Shown: positions 1 to 11,034 of the stretch, piece after piece
Layout: each line of letters opens with the position of its first letter
Numbering within the stretch: position 1 is the stretch's first letter
Source of the DNA: Undaria pinnatifida
Lineage: Eukaryota; Sar; Phaeophyceae; Laminariales; Alariaceae
DNA length: 64,000 nucleotides
Assembly: GCA_012845835.1 (NCBI GenBank)
Contig: JABAKD010000016.1
Span: 20,069,196 to 20,133,195, forward strand
Reading direction: 5' to 3'
Translations under genes and position numbers: made by a program
The notes under the pieces: model-generated
The model's input: the letters and a program-made list of their open reading frames with translations, nothing else
Database searches by the model: none
Told to the model about the DNA's origin: nothing

Positions 1-670
1 GCTCTACATGCTCGTGCTTAGAGGAGATTATTGACACAACTTTTGACTTCTTCCGTACCTAGATCGCGATATCGTACAACATTTTTTTCTTCCGCATCCA
101 ATAATTGATGGGCTTTGCGCTTTTTTTTTGCTGCGCATACGCTTTGAAGACCTCGAAAGCGTGACGGTTAAATTCGATGTTTTCCATCCGACGCGCTATG
201 GGACTTTGGTCGACGCTTCGTTGGAACTTCTCATGGGGGGGGGGGCACTTGGTGGCTGTTTGATGCCATATATTTAGGGGTTAGAGGCGATGGTTTTAGG
301 TTATAGGAGGCGTGATTGTGTGTCAAAACGTCATTTAGTGTCATGCACCGGTATACGCTTACGGTGCTGTAGTGGGCTTCATTTTCTGTGTACTGGGCTT
401 TATTTCGGTGCTACGAGCACCCGTGGCCAACGGGTATACTACGCGCCAAATTTGACACCCATGCTGCACAATGAATGTCGGATGGTCTTGAAACACAATA
501 ACTGTTGATATTTTCGCATGTCTATCTTGCCTCCTGGCGCCGTGCACCCCTGGTCCTTCTTTCCCAAACTCGTGCCTGTGTGTGCCGGTCCCCCCCCCCT
601 CGTTCTGGGCCTCCTTGCGCCCGTGGTCCATGATACCCTTACTTTTGTTGGCGTGTGGCTGTCCCAGCAG

Positions 671-750
671 ACGGGCGATGGAATCAACGGTTCAGATGCG
701 ATGGCCATCGGGGTTCATGGTCTCATAGCGGAGATGATAGTGCTCAGCCG
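671..750 (+). CDS. Kinase A exon: helix alphaC
   Basis: Acceptor CCCAGCAG, donor GTGGGG, phase 0 in and 2 out. It codes a loop starting TGDG and then GLIAEMIVLS, whose Glu is the alphaC residue that pairs with the beta3 Lys. The final CG joins the G of the next exon to give Arg, and the join reads directly into LPSHPHIT. It is 80 nt against 77 nt in copy B. The donor is less canonical than the GTGAGG of copy B. Confidence 0.75.
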
Positions 751-3700
751 GTGGGGATGCGTGCAGCTTTCTGCCTTCCACTTTGTTGTGAATTGTTGCT
801 GCTGGTGATGTAGATCTTGGTCTTCCTATTTGGTTTTTTTGTTACTGTTACTGTTGATGTAGGTATATTGTCTCCCTTCGCGCCACCAGCGCAGCATCGC
901 CTGACCGTCGACGCAGCATCAAGTCGGGACAACAGCGCGAACCTCAAAGTAAAAGTTAAACGATAAATATCGCCTCGCTTGCGCCGCACCACATCAGGTG
1001 TTGGCAAATGTTGACCTCACCGAATTCGCCTTCCCTAACGTATCCGGCTTGAGGGATACGCAGCCAAGTCCACGCGGTGTGCAGTGTGCTGTGCTGTGCC
1101 GTGCTGCACTACACTGGCTGAAGTGTCGGGTTCGCTGCTGTGCGTTGCTGTTTTGTGTCTGTGCCGTGTCTTGCTGTGTTGTGCTGTGCTGCGGTGTTCC
1201 TGCGCTGGGCCTGTGCCGTGCCTTGCAATTCTGTGCTGTACGATACAACGACAGCCGTGATACCCGCCCCTATCCACTTGGTGCTCTTCACCCGACCCTG
1301 TTCACTTACCCTCAATTCCCTTTCCCTATACCTCTGTCCGTATTCCCCCGTCCTTCTACGTACATGTTCGCTGTTGTTAGGTTGCCGTCACATCCGCATA
1401 TCACCGGGGCCGTGGGCATGAACCATTTTGATCAACAAAGCCTACTCGTTGCCTACCCGCTTGCCGACGGGGATCTGCTGGAACCCGTCACGAGGCGGAC
1501 GTCAATGGTCGAAAGTACCGTCATGCGGTGAGATTGACTGAGAATCAGCAACGTTATTACCTTCCAACAGTCCTTCTTTCATTTTAGAGGGCGAAAGCCA
1601 AAAGTAGGTATATATCTACTATTAATAAGCTCTTTGAGCCGCTTACAGGCACGCTGAATACGCGAGCGAGAGTGAGCTCTTGCGGTGAGATTGGCTGAGA
1701 ATCAGCCTATTTCTATCTTCCGAGAGTCAAAGGTCACAAACCAAACGTAGGTATACTCAGGTATTTTTGAGCCACTTATCGGTACACAGGATACGGCACT
1801 CGGAGACATCAAAGTTTGGAAGACGTATCTGGTGAGATTGACGTGAGCTGCAACAGCTTGCAATAATCACCGTTACCATTTTTTAGTAGCATTAATAATG
1901 ATATTGTCACGGTACCGTTTCAGTTGCCGTGTTGCAATTTACAGTGCACTACTCATTCTCGACGCAACAAAGCTGACAAAATACACCATACTTACCACTC
2001 TCGCCAATACAATGTATAGATGTACTAAAAACAAGTAAAAAAGGTCTGATATTCGGGCGGGTTGGAGGTTAAGGAGCCCTGTCATCCAAAAAAAAAAAAA
2101 ACAGTTGTTCCAAAAAGTGCTTCCGCTATCTTTACCGTCCGTCTAGCAGTAGTGTTACTATTTTGACATCCGACCATGCGCAGGCAGCATGAGCTGCCAC
2201 GTCGATCACCAACCCACATTATCAGAAGGTAGAACAAAACCAAGATCCTTTCATTTTCACCCGCGCCAGCCGGTGGTGTTGCCAAGAGGGGCAGACCGTG
2301 GCTTGATTTTGCCGGCTTTTCTCCTACAACTCATGGTTGCGATTTTTGTCGATCCAAAATAATGTGTGGGGCTTCTTCAGAATAACAACGAAAAGACACC
2401 CCGAGCCAACATCGCGTTTTACTGGGGGGGGGGGGGAAGGGAGGCGAATCGAAACAAAATAACTAATTTCGCCGACTTTTCGGCTATCAAATTTATTTTT
2501 CAAGCATGGGAAAACATGAAGGCCTGATAAGGTTCATAGATGAAAGCGACGTACGGCAACTAAACCGTACGCAAAAAAACCAATACACAGGACGACAACC
2601 TGGGGTGGGAAATCGCAGCTTCCGGTTGAACCTTAAGTTGGAGATGCGGCGACAACAGTGTCTGTCGGAGTGTTCAATCCGTTTCAACACTTTTGTCAGA
2701 AATTGGCGAAGGATCTGCGTATCCTGTCTATCCGTGCCATCTCTTTCGTATTATTGTCTCCCCTGGTCCACCCACGCTCTTGAGTGGTGCTATGTTCGTT
2801 ATTTCCCCCGTCCCCCCGTCGCTGCTCCATTCTACACATGAAAATCACCGCAGCTTGTTTGTATTATTGTTACCCTGCCCTCCGACGCCCTCCCTTCGTA
2901 GTTTCCGCTCAATATACCCCCTTTGTCTGTTTGTTTGCGCTTCTCGCCCCCTTTCGCTAACAGTAAAGCCCACCGCACTGTTTGTGATTGTTTAGTGCCC
3001 CTTCCCCCGCCATCCCTCCTTGGATATAACCCGCTGTATCTCGTTCGCTTTTTGGTACCCTTTCCCTACAACAAACCCGGCGCACAATGGGTATTATTTG
3101 TTCACCGCCGGTCCCCTGTCCTCCGGGTCATGCAAAAAATCAGATTGCCGATAATTTTCGCACATCGTCTCCCTCGCAGGTTGAGTTTCTTGAATTACTT
3201 CACACCCACGCTCATATTTATAGCTACGAATTTATTGCAGCATAAAAAGGGTATTGCATATTATATATTACCAGGCATATCATACCATGCCACGATACTG
3301 CAGCAGTAGAAAGTGAACTATCAAGTCGTTTTGGCTGATCGGTGTTACTGGACAGGTTTTTTGCGCGGTGGCTAGATTTGTAGTTTGGTTTATTTACGTA
3401 GTTTTGCTGAACTTTCCCCCCTTTTTTGGACTTGCACTACCCCCAGGTATTTCAAGCAGACCACATCCCGACGGGGAACGTTGTATTATACATATATACC
3501 ACTAGTCTATACAGTATGCATTAAAAAATTACGACTATTGTTTTCGCCCTCCGACAATAGCTTATATCGTAGATGCCGTTCCGATCCAACTCGATCGTCC
3601 TTCCGGAAAGCGTGCCAGCAAGCATACATACCTGGTACCTGGTATTTGATGAGTACCAGGTACGAAACGTATAGCTTTTGCTTTTATTAATAGATCCTCG

Positions 3701-6700
3701 TGGAGATCCGGGCACAAAAACGTTTTACAGAATGTTAATGTGGGCATTATTAGCTGTCTAACCCACGCCAAAACTATTACCTTGCCTATGATGTACCAGG
3801 TACTACACCTAATAAGAAGCTCAAATAACGACCAGCCCGTGGTTATTATTTTGGCAGTGGGTCAGGGCGCGTTCTACACTAGCTTCAGTATATTGGATAG
3901 CGGATTTTATTGCACTACCGTAAATACCAGCCTGCCTTTCTTACTGTAATATCTTGCTTCTTGTTACAGTAGTAGGTGGACTTCTTTCTTGTAAGACTGT
4001 AAATGCCGGTTTGCCTTTCTTACGATAAATGTCTTGTTTCTTCTTACTATAGACTATGTCCTGTACGACACAGCAGTACGCATCCCGGAAAACGCTTCTT
4101 TTCTTGTCTACCCCCCTCCCCCCGTCTCCACTGACCTCCATGCAGGTTATTTATCGAGGCCGGTGCCGGCTTCGTCTTCATGCACCTTCACGGCTACTGT
4201 CACAATGACATTAAGCCGGAAAACGTTCTCTTTTTCAACGACGGGCCCGACGGGAAAAGCACGGCCAAGGTTTCCGACCTTGGCCTGACGCTTGGTGAGC
4301 GGTCGACGTAACCTGACCTGGATTGAGCAGTGCTGGGGTGTGGTGTGGGGACGTGTCGTGCCGGGTTCGTCTTCACGCACCTCAACAGCTATTGTCACAA
4401 CGACACCAAGCCGGAGAACATCCTGTACTCCTCCAAGGGGCCGGACGGTGAACTGCGGCCGAGGTCGGTAACCTTGGCCGTTCTTTTCCCGTCGGGCCCC
4501 TCGGAGAAATAGAGGACGTTGTCCGGCTTGATGTCGTTATGACAGTAGCCGTTAAGGCGCATGAAGACAAACCCGGCACGGGCGGGGGGGCTTATGTTTT
4601 ACGGGATGCGTACTGGGTCGTACAGGACACCTAGTGAAAAAAAAAACAAGGTATTCAGACAGCAAGGCTGGCATTCACAGGATGATAACAATCCATATAT
4701 GAATATTGCTACAAGACGAAACAAGATAATACAGTAAGAAAAGCAGGCTGGTATTTACGGTAGTACAATAAAATCCGCTAGCCGTTATGCTGAAGTTAGT
4801 GTAGAACGCGCCCTCTCCCCAAAGATGTGGTGTGGTGTGCTGCTGTGCTGTGTGCTGGTTTCGTGGTTTGGTGGTGGGGTATGCCGTTGGTTTCGCGAAT
4901 CGTTTTGCAAAGCGGTGAAGGATCGAGAGAGGGGGGTGGGGTGGGGAGGGGGAGGGAGGAGTGGATACATTGGGCATGTGACGTAAGTAGGCGACTCTTC
5001 GTGCTGTCGGCTTTACTCTGAGGTGACGTCATCCAACGGTGCGGTCGAATAACTTGGAATGTCATTGTCATGTCATGCTGTTGTTGTGCTGTTGTTGTGC
5101 TGTTATTGTGCTGTTGCTGTGCTGTTATTGTGCTGTTGTTGTGCTGTTGTTGTGCTGTTGAGGGACTCATCCCACGACAAGGGTTCAGCAGATTCTAAAA
5201 ATTTTCTTGGCTCCTGCCATGAGGAGCTAGCTCAAGATAACACCATCATCACCCGAAATATGACTTCGAAGGCGTTCGTTAGTTCGCGCCACCCGACCAA
5301 GCCTCTACTCCCTAGCCCCAAAAACATTTTTTGCTCGAAATCTTAACGGACACGCCGTTAGTCTCTCACTCGAAGAGGTCAACCGTAACACGTAACAGGA
5401 AACATTGTCAGAAACACCATGTGATATAGCTCCAACAACTGCCACCCCTTTCATTGGATGATTGGGGTTGGTGCTTTTTATTTATGTTTTTATTTTTTCA
5501 GTTATTTTGTATTTTTTGTGTCTTGGCCTCTGTGTTTGAGGGTGTGTGTTCATCTTGCCTTTATTTAGTCTGTTTCTGTGTCGTTTTGAGAGGGTGTATA
5601 AAAAATTGTGCACATGGTTTGAAAGGAGTGTTGTGTCATCATTCCTTGGCTGTACAGAAGAGCGCACCACTTCTCGAGCAAAAGGCACCCAGCCTCTTCC
5701 ATAGGATGATCGTTTCCCGCATGCTGTCCCATCTGGCTGCTTGGTTGGACGTTCGGGCCCTATATTCAGCTTGTCTTTTCTTCAAATCTTACTATTTTAC
5801 TTATGTACTTTTATTTAAAGCCACGATTTTCTTCTCTCCGCGCGTTTCCCCCGCCACCACCACCGTTACCTCTCCTGCCATTGCTACCACTACCGCCACC
5901 ACTGCTGATTTCACTGCCGCTACCAACCGCTGCCACTACCGCCACCGTCACCGACGATACTACTGTTGGCCGCACGCGACACTCACCCCGCCACCCTTCT
6001 TTTCTTACCCACGTACACGTTCCATAAACTGCACACCAACGCGGCATGCAAACGAAACCAACAGCGATCGGCGACATCCGGAGCGGAGGAACTCTCGGGG
6101 GCATACCTCCCGAGGCTATGCAAGGCCGACTGGTGCCATGCCATCCCAGCATGGATGTCTGGGCATTTGCGCACATGATCCTGGTCTTGGTTGTGAAGGC
6201 GGAATTGCAATCCCTAAATATGTGGACGAGCCCGGTGAGTGTTGGTGTGAAAGTTGAAGTCAACTGACCCGCGGATAACGTGGCGGGTAGGGTAGGGTAG
6301 GGCTAAGGGTGGACTGGAAGAGGTTGGGGCAAGGATAACGAGCAAGCCGGCAGGGGCGGTGAACAGCAGAAAGATGACCTGTCTTCCAGAGTACCGAGCC
6401 CACGCCCAACCATCACACAGTCCACCTTGGGTACGGGTTGAGGGTTAGAGTCACGTTTGGATGTAACCACCGGCAGTCATGCTGGCATCACAATCGTGCA
6501 AGCGTTTTTCGTCACTCGTCACCTGGTCTGTTGGTAAGCTCGTGGCTTCTGGGGAGGTCATGGGTTTTGTCTAGGACGCACGGATTGTTTTGGTCGTTTG
6601 TGTGAATGCCTGCATGGCCACGCCGTTTCGTGGTCGCCGTGTGAAATCTATCGCCATCGCCGCTTGAAATGTGATCCTTCGTCAACACGTACGTGCAGTA

Positions 6701-9354
6701 TTTTTTGTCAGCCCCGTGTAAATTTTGTTCGTCACCGCGTGAAGTTTGTCGTCGGCACATCGCAGAAATGCCCCCCCCCCTAACGTGTCATGGAGAAAAT
6801 AGGTACATGAGATAGTAGCAAGAAAACGATCTCAATCCTACGAGATAGATGGCGCACGAAGGAGATAAGACTGGGAAATCGTTTATTTTTTTCTATATGG
6901 AAGAAACGTCGTGAGCGCTCCAAGTGCCGGAGGTGTCTCTACTAGGAGTAGGAACGGCGAAAGAGATGCGTGATCAATGGACAAATGACCAAGGGAACCA
7001 ACGAAATGAGTACGCCCTCGTCCTCCACCCCCCTTCCCGGCCCCGTCCGCCACCGATGGCCCGTTCCTTGCACCTCGCATTTTGTCCCATGTATCGCATT
7101 ATTGACAATTTTAGCCTGGCGTAACTGCGGACGACATGAGGCGGTTGGAAACCATGGATGCCGAGGCTCAGCAGGGATACCTGGTGAGTCGGTCTCGTTG
7201 TCGTCAGATTGACAAGGCACATTTCTTGCCTCCCTCCTTCCCTCGTTCTCCCTCGTTATTGTGCACCCGTAAGTGAGCCATCCCACGGTAGGGTTGCAGT
7301 AGAAAGTCCCTGAACTCATCACACGATAACTCAATATCTCACCCGAAAAATGACTTCGAAGGCATTCATTCGCACTACCCAACCAAGCTTCTATGCCTTA
7401 GTCCAAAAATAAAATGTAGTCGTGAAATTACTTCATTGACCGGCAGTTACTCACATGAGGAACTCAATCGCCCGGGGACGTTTTGGCGCCAAACGTGCAA
7501 CCCCTACCGTGGGATGACTCCAGTATGTAATCGCTGGCGCTTTAAACTGTTCCGAGACTTGGGTTCGATTTTCAGGTTTTCTTTCTTCCTTCCTTGATGC
7601 CTTCCTTGCTGCCGTCCGTGGCGTTTTGGCCTTGACCTTGACCTTGACCTTGCCCGTAAGGGTAGCATTTTCTGGTCGAAATACGTCTGACTAGGGGGCT
7701 CCTCAGCTGAAGAGCTAGTGCATTATACCTGGCATATCGTATGAATATCGTCCTCCACACTGTATGTCCAAACACGTTATCCGTACTATACCCAGCCGGT
7801 GGGACTTTTCGTCGGGTTGCACGTTAATTTATTCTCGAAGTCAGCTGTTTGTGTGAGGCATGGAGCTCCTCTTGTGAGGATCCTCTGAGCACGAGATTTT
7901 GGTGCACCCGTACATGTAATATGCGTTTGGAATTTGACCTTGCTCTTTTTTAGATCTGTATGTTGTCCTTATCCTTGACCTTGACCCTAACCTCGACGTT
8001 GACGTTGGCCTTGACTTCGACCTTGACGCTGATACTGATGTTGACCCCTCGACGACCCCACGCGCAGACGGTGATGACCATGAGGAACATGACACAACCC
8101 CACTTTCGAAGCGCGATCCTGAATCCGGAAAACGTTTCCCCGCAGTTCTACCACATGCGGCTACAGGTAAGAACCGTTTGGGGTTTGGGGATGAGACAAG
8201 TATCTTACTTCGGTACGAGTGCTGTTTGTTTTCTTTCAGAAGCTCCTCGCTTGAGTTGAGAAGCTCTGTAACTCACCAAATTAGATTCTGAGAGTCAACG
8301 AAAGTTCTACCCGATGAGCAATCCTTTTTTTTTTTGCAAGAGAAGATATCTGGCGAACCGTTTTGTAGAGCGCAAGCGGGATTCCAGCAATATTGCTTCG
8401 TTCCTCAGTGAGGGAGCTTCGGAATCAACAAACGCTTTGGATAGGACGTGTCACCCCTATCATATATTGGCACGCGCTATGAACTGAACCGTCCGCGCTC
8501 TGTCTGTACGTACGCGACGACGGTAGATGCATAAGACCCCAAGTCTGTCGAACTCACAGCTGACGTATTTATACTAATTTTACAATATATCAAATAGAGT
8601 ATTGACCGATTTGTTCGAAGTCACGGCAACTCCGCGCACCCCCCTGCCTGGTAGAAACTGGTTACTAACGACTCATCGAGGTTCTGTAAAGGTGTTGAGT
8701 TGGAGCAGCTATACGTACGCATGTAGTACTTCAATCGGGCTACTATACCGGCCTTGGGGAACAGAGCCGATATTGAATCGATGTACGTCTGCCCTCGTGG
8801 AAACGTGCCGGTATGCGACAGACTGCGTGTATAGCGGCCGAAGTCTTCCCCAATCGACACCCATGCGCCGGGTACCGTAAGGGAATCAGTGAACCCTCAT
8901 GGGTTTTCGTGCCACTACCCCGCGTAGGCCTTCCCGTCATAGCGCCACCACCCGTTCTTCCTCTTCCATTTCCTTTCCGGACCCCCCCCCAACGATGTCT
9001 GCCTCCGCCCCTGCTACCGCCGCTACCACCGCTACTTCCCACCCGTACCCCTAGCCCCTGTCCATGTCTCACCCCTACCCTCTCCCCGTTCCCCGCCCCA
9101 TGTAAATTGTTTCGTAGATATTTGAGCTAATCGGCCCAGCGCTAGCGGTCGACCCCAGCCAGCGTCCAACCATGGCGGAACTGGTGGAAGGAATGGTCGG
9201 CCTGTACGGCCGCCAGCTGGAGGCCGAACGGGTCTCTTCATTATCTGCGGTTGGGGCTGCAGCTGAAACTGGTTCCCGTCCAGCAACCGACACCTTGGCC
9301 GCGGCGGCCTTCCTTCGGGATGTTCTGGGACTTCCTGAGGAGGAAACCGGTGCG

Positions 9355-9411
<57 letters not shown>

Positions 9412-11034
9412 AAGCCTGACTCAGGTGCTGGTGCTGGTCTCGTTTATCCTGCTCTTTATGCTGCTACTGTGGACATGATGCCCGGTGGCAGTGGCGGTGG
9501 TGGTGTCGGTGGTGTTGATGGTGGTGTCGGTGGCGGCGACGGTGGTGGTGATGAAAGTGGTGTGAGTGTGAGGGCTCTTCTCCCCGCGACGTCTGTTGCG
9601 ACAGCGGACGAAGCACCAGAAGGGACAGAAAGCGTCCGGAGACTACCTCCGGATCCGTTCGTCGTGAACAGTGGCGGAGAAGCCCTCCGTGTCCCTAGCG
9701 CCATCGACAGCGTTGCTGCCACCGTAGCAACTGCGGATGCCGCGATTATCACCGCCAACGCAACTGCTACCGTCGACAGAGGAGCGGGCACGGTGCACGA
9801 CCCTCTCCTGCAGGAGGGTAGCTTCGCGACGACGGCGGGCTCGAGTCGTGCCGTCGGCGACGCGGACGAGAGTGGCGGTGGTGGCTACAGTACCGGCGGC
9901 GGCAGCTACGGCACAGAAGGGAACGGTGGGGGTTGCGGGTACGTCGCTACGGCCGTAGCAACTCCTACGCAGCTTCACATGGTAAAAGAGGGAGGAGGAT
10001 GGGGAGGATTGGTAAGAGAAGAGGCGTATCCTAGCCCTCGACCATTTTATGAAGGTGGGTGGGGAGAAGGAGTAGGTGGAAGCGGAGATGGTGGGAGGGT
10101 AGGAGGGGGAGACGTGGGAGGGGACGGGTGGGGAGAACTAGGAGGAGGAGAGGTGTCATCTAGCCCACGCCACGCGAGAGACGGTGGGTGGGGACGAGGA
10201 GGGGAAGACGCCACAACCTCACCGAGACGCGTCGCAGTTCCGGCAGCAACTTCACGCCAGAACTACCGCGCAGAGTGGAGAGCCTCCGAGAATTGCGGTA
10301 GCGGCGACATCCACGGCAGCGGTAGCTACAGCCGCGGTAGCGGTGGCAGCAGTTACGATAGTGGTGGCGGCAGTAGCGGCAGCTCCAATCGCTGTAGCGG
10401 TGTCGGCAGCTGTGGTAGTGGTAGTGCTACCGGCGGGATCAGGGCAAACGGTGGCGTTGCCGCCTTCCACCGTCGACAGAACCGACGATCGCGCGGTAAC
10501 GTTCCCCCGCGCTGGGCCCCGCGCTCCAGGGGGGAAGTCGAAAGAAGTGGCGTCAGTCCGCGCCATCGCCAGCAAGGCGCGTTCCAACAGACGGGCGCCG
10601 CTCGCCGACACGCCCGCCAAGGAGGTGCTCCTTTTGTTCCTGTTGCTGTGAGGACCCCATCAAGGGTGACTGGCGGTGGCGGTGGCGGCGGCGGTAGCTC
10701 CTGCGGAGGTGGTGGTGGTGGAGTTGGCGGGGGTGACAGCGGGTTGCACAGGGGTGGTGGTTATGCCCCAGTCCCACCCTACGTCGCCGCTCCGTCAAGG
10801 TATGCCAATAACGGTGGGTACGTGCCTGGGTTGCCCTCCCAGCGGCCCGATGCCGCGTGGAGGCCCTTGGCGTACCAGGTGACGGCGGTGGGTGCAGCGG
10901 GTTACTACCCCCGCCAAGCTGGGTTCGGTGGGCAAGCAGGTTACGTCGGGCACGCTGGATACGGTGGGCACGTGGGATACGGTGGGCGCGCCTGGCAAGC
11001 CAGCCGCGTAGGCCACGCCTGCCGCGTGAGGTAA
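671..11034 (+). CDS. Protein kinase, copy A (5'-partial), with long Ala/Gly/Ser-rich C-terminal tail
   Basis: Seven exons joined by hand: 671-750, 1381-1527, 4146-4294, 6065-6234, 7115-7183, 8068-8166, 9118-11034. They sum to 2631 nt (876 residues plus stop) and every junction keeps the frame. The encoded part runs from helix alphaC (IAEM, with the conserved Glu) through HPHIT, the hinge-region YPLADGDLLE, catalytic loop CHNDIKPEN, metal loop SDLGL, PPEAM (APE equivalent), DVWAFA (subdomain IX) and DPSQRPTM (subdomain XI Arg). The Gly-rich loop and beta3 Lys exon is not in the window; by comparison with copy B it should lie about 2.7 kb left of the edge. All residues needed for phosphotransfer that can be seen are present, so an active kinase, probably Ser/Thr, is expected. 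HRD is HND (a non-RD kinase) and DFG is DLG. The tail has no recognised domain. Boundaries come from GT-AG sites and from matching copy B. Confidence 0.88.
1381..1527 (+). CDS. Kinase A exon: beta4-beta5, hinge, alphaD
   Basis: 147 nt, phase 2 in and 2 out, acceptor TTGTTAG, donor GTGAGA. It codes HPHIT then AYPLADGDLLE, the N-lobe/hinge segment that contacts adenine, and ends MVEST-VMR at the start of helix alphaE. Same length and phases as 40717-40863 in copy B; the two proteins are alike in the HPHI, YPLADGDLLE and MVES blocks and differ elsewhere. Confidence 0.85.
1521..1850 (+). repeat. Tandem repeat of about 153 bp that starts on the exon donor site
   Basis: The donor context TGCGGTGAGATTG at 1524 recurs at 1680 and, weaker, at 1830. 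The following text also recurs: TGAGAATCAGC, AAAGTAGGTATA versus AACGTAGGTATA, and TTTGAGCCGCTTA versus TTTGAGCCACTTA. About 2.2 units are visible. The repeats carry potential alternative 5' splice sites just downstream of the true one. Confidence 0.7.
1850..3840. other. Intron 2 of kinase A, first part
   Basis: No exon recognised. Holds a poly-A run near 2090, an 11-base G run near 2425, a copy of a dispersed repeat containing the AGCATGAGC word (2168-2215), CT-rich stretches (2750-3100), and a cluster of the 9-mer TACCWGGTA (3629, 3636, 3654, 3794). Confidence 0.6.
4146..4294 (+). CDS. Kinase A exon: catalytic loop and DLG
   Basis: 149 nt, acceptor TCCATGCAG, donor GTGAGC, phase 2 in and 1 out. 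Codes FVFMHLHGY, then CHNDIKPEN (catalytic Asp, Lys and Asn present; Arg of HRD is Asn) and KVSDLGL (metal-binding Asp present, Phe of DFG is Leu). Homologous to 43333-43481, where the loop is VHNDIKAEN. This is the only one of three copies in this stretch with both splice sites. Confidence 0.88.
4352..4461 (+). pseudogene. Partial sense copy of the catalytic-loop exon
   Basis: Translates to GFVFTHLNSY and CHNDTKPEN, then GPDGELRPR, where it runs into the inverted copy before the DLG motif. No acceptor AG in place at the exon start (the FIE part is missing) and no donor. It lies in the intron that follows the real exon, so it is read as an exon fragment, not an alternative exon. Confidence 0.75.
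4462..4585 (-). pseudogene. Partial antisense copy of the catalytic-loop exon
   Basis: On the minus strand it reads GFVFMRLNGY, CHNDIKPDN, GPDGKRTAK and VTDLG, without a stop. It is joined head to head with the sense fragment at about 4461. It lacks the first codons and both splice sites. The open frame suggests that the duplication is fairly recent or was copied from an intact exon. Confidence 0.78.
5068..5162 (+). repeat. Microsatellite of TGCTGT/TGTTGT units
   Basis: About 95 bp of interrupted TGCTGTTGT and TGCTGTTAT units in the third intron of kinase A. Confidence 0.9.
5163..5462. mobile_element. MITE-like element, degenerate copy
   Basis: Starts GACTCATCCCACGACAAGGG and ends GCCACCCCTTTCATTGGATGA, a decayed pair of terminal inverted repeats. 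Internally it shares ACCCGAAATATGACTTCGAAGGC with the better preserved element at 7275-7520. No coding capacity. Intron of kinase A. Confidence 0.6.
6065..6234 (+). CDS. Kinase A exon: activation segment, PPE, subdomain IX
   Basis: 170 nt, acceptor AACCAACAG, donor GTGAGT, phase 1 in and 0 out. Codes AIGDIRSGGTLGG, PPEAMQG (APE equivalent), then HPSMDVWAFAHM with the structural Asp of helix alphaF. Same length as 43957-44126. A short AAC-rich stretch precedes the acceptor; in copy B this has become a longer ACA run. Confidence 0.88.
7115..7183 (+). CDS. Kinase A micro-exon (C-lobe)
   Basis: 69 nt, phase 0 both sides, acceptor CAATTTTAG, donor GTGAGT. Codes TADDMRRLETMDAEAQQGY, an alphaG-alphaH region segment. 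Copy B has TADDKRRLVAMDAESARIY at 45194-45262. Length and splice phase are conserved. Confidence 0.82.
7275..7520. mobile_element. MITE with about 22-bp terminal inverted repeats
   Basis: Left end GAGCCATCCCACGGTAGGG; the right end read on the minus strand is GAGTCATCCCACGGTAGGG, followed on both by GTTGCA. Total 246 bp, no ORF of note. No clear target-site duplication seen. A relative lies at 5163-5462. Intron of kinase A, directly after the 69-nt exon. Confidence 0.75.
8068..8166 (+). CDS. Kinase A exon: C-lobe segment before subdomain XI
   Basis: 99 nt, phase 0 both sides, acceptor CGCGCAG, donor GTAAGA. Codes MTMRNMTQPHFRSAILNP, then FYHMRLQ. Copy B has MTIRNLTVPSFRGAVLNP. Preceded by a short imperfect CCTTGA repeat (about 7968-8045) that is several times longer in copy B. 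Confidence 0.85.
9118..11034 (+). CDS. Kinase A last exon: subdomain XI and low-complexity tail
   Basis: 1917 nt open to TAA. Acceptor TTTCGTAG at 9110-9117. The first codons, IFELIGPALAVDPSQRPTM, carry the subdomain XI Arg and end the kinase fold at GLYGRQLE. The tail then has a run of about 16 Ala coded by GCT repeats (near 9360-9411), Gly/Ser-rich blocks, one copy of an APxxTxxVxRLPP motif (VRRLPPDPF), two SPR...GGWG motifs, a basic region (RRQNRRSRG) and a C-terminal GYGG-type repeat ending at VGHACRVR. ATG 9172 is internal to the exon and should not be taken as a start. Confidence 0.85.
9356..9411 (+). repeat. Coding GCT microsatellite (poly-Ala)
   Basis: Nearly pure GCT triplets, one GTT interruption, in frame within the tail exon. 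Copy B has Ala-rich sequence here but no pure triplet run, so the expansion is specific to A. Confidence 0.92.

Larger units (their letters stand above)
3862..4828. repeat. Imperfect inverted repeat spanning the catalytic-loop exon
   Basis: The left arm (about 3862-4290) reads: intron text with GGATTTTATTGCACTACC and TGTCCTGTACGAC, then the catalytic-loop exon. The right arm (about 4828-4455) read on the minus strand gives the same order: GGATTTTATTGTACTACC, TGTCCTGTACGAC, then an exon copy. Arms are roughly 370-430 bp and diverged (I estimate around 80 percent by eye in the exon part). A partial sense exon copy sits between them. Copy B has nothing corresponding, and its intron sequence lines up again with A near 4822, so this is an insertion specific to A. 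Confidence 0.8.

Noticed and set aside
5811..6263. 150-codon minus-strand frame
   Set aside because: Antisense to the kinase A activation-segment exon, whose sense reading is firmly supported.
9172..9174. ATG as the start of a separate 620-residue protein
   Set aside because: It lies inside subdomain XI (RPTM); the exon begins at 9118 and is joined to the kinase domain.
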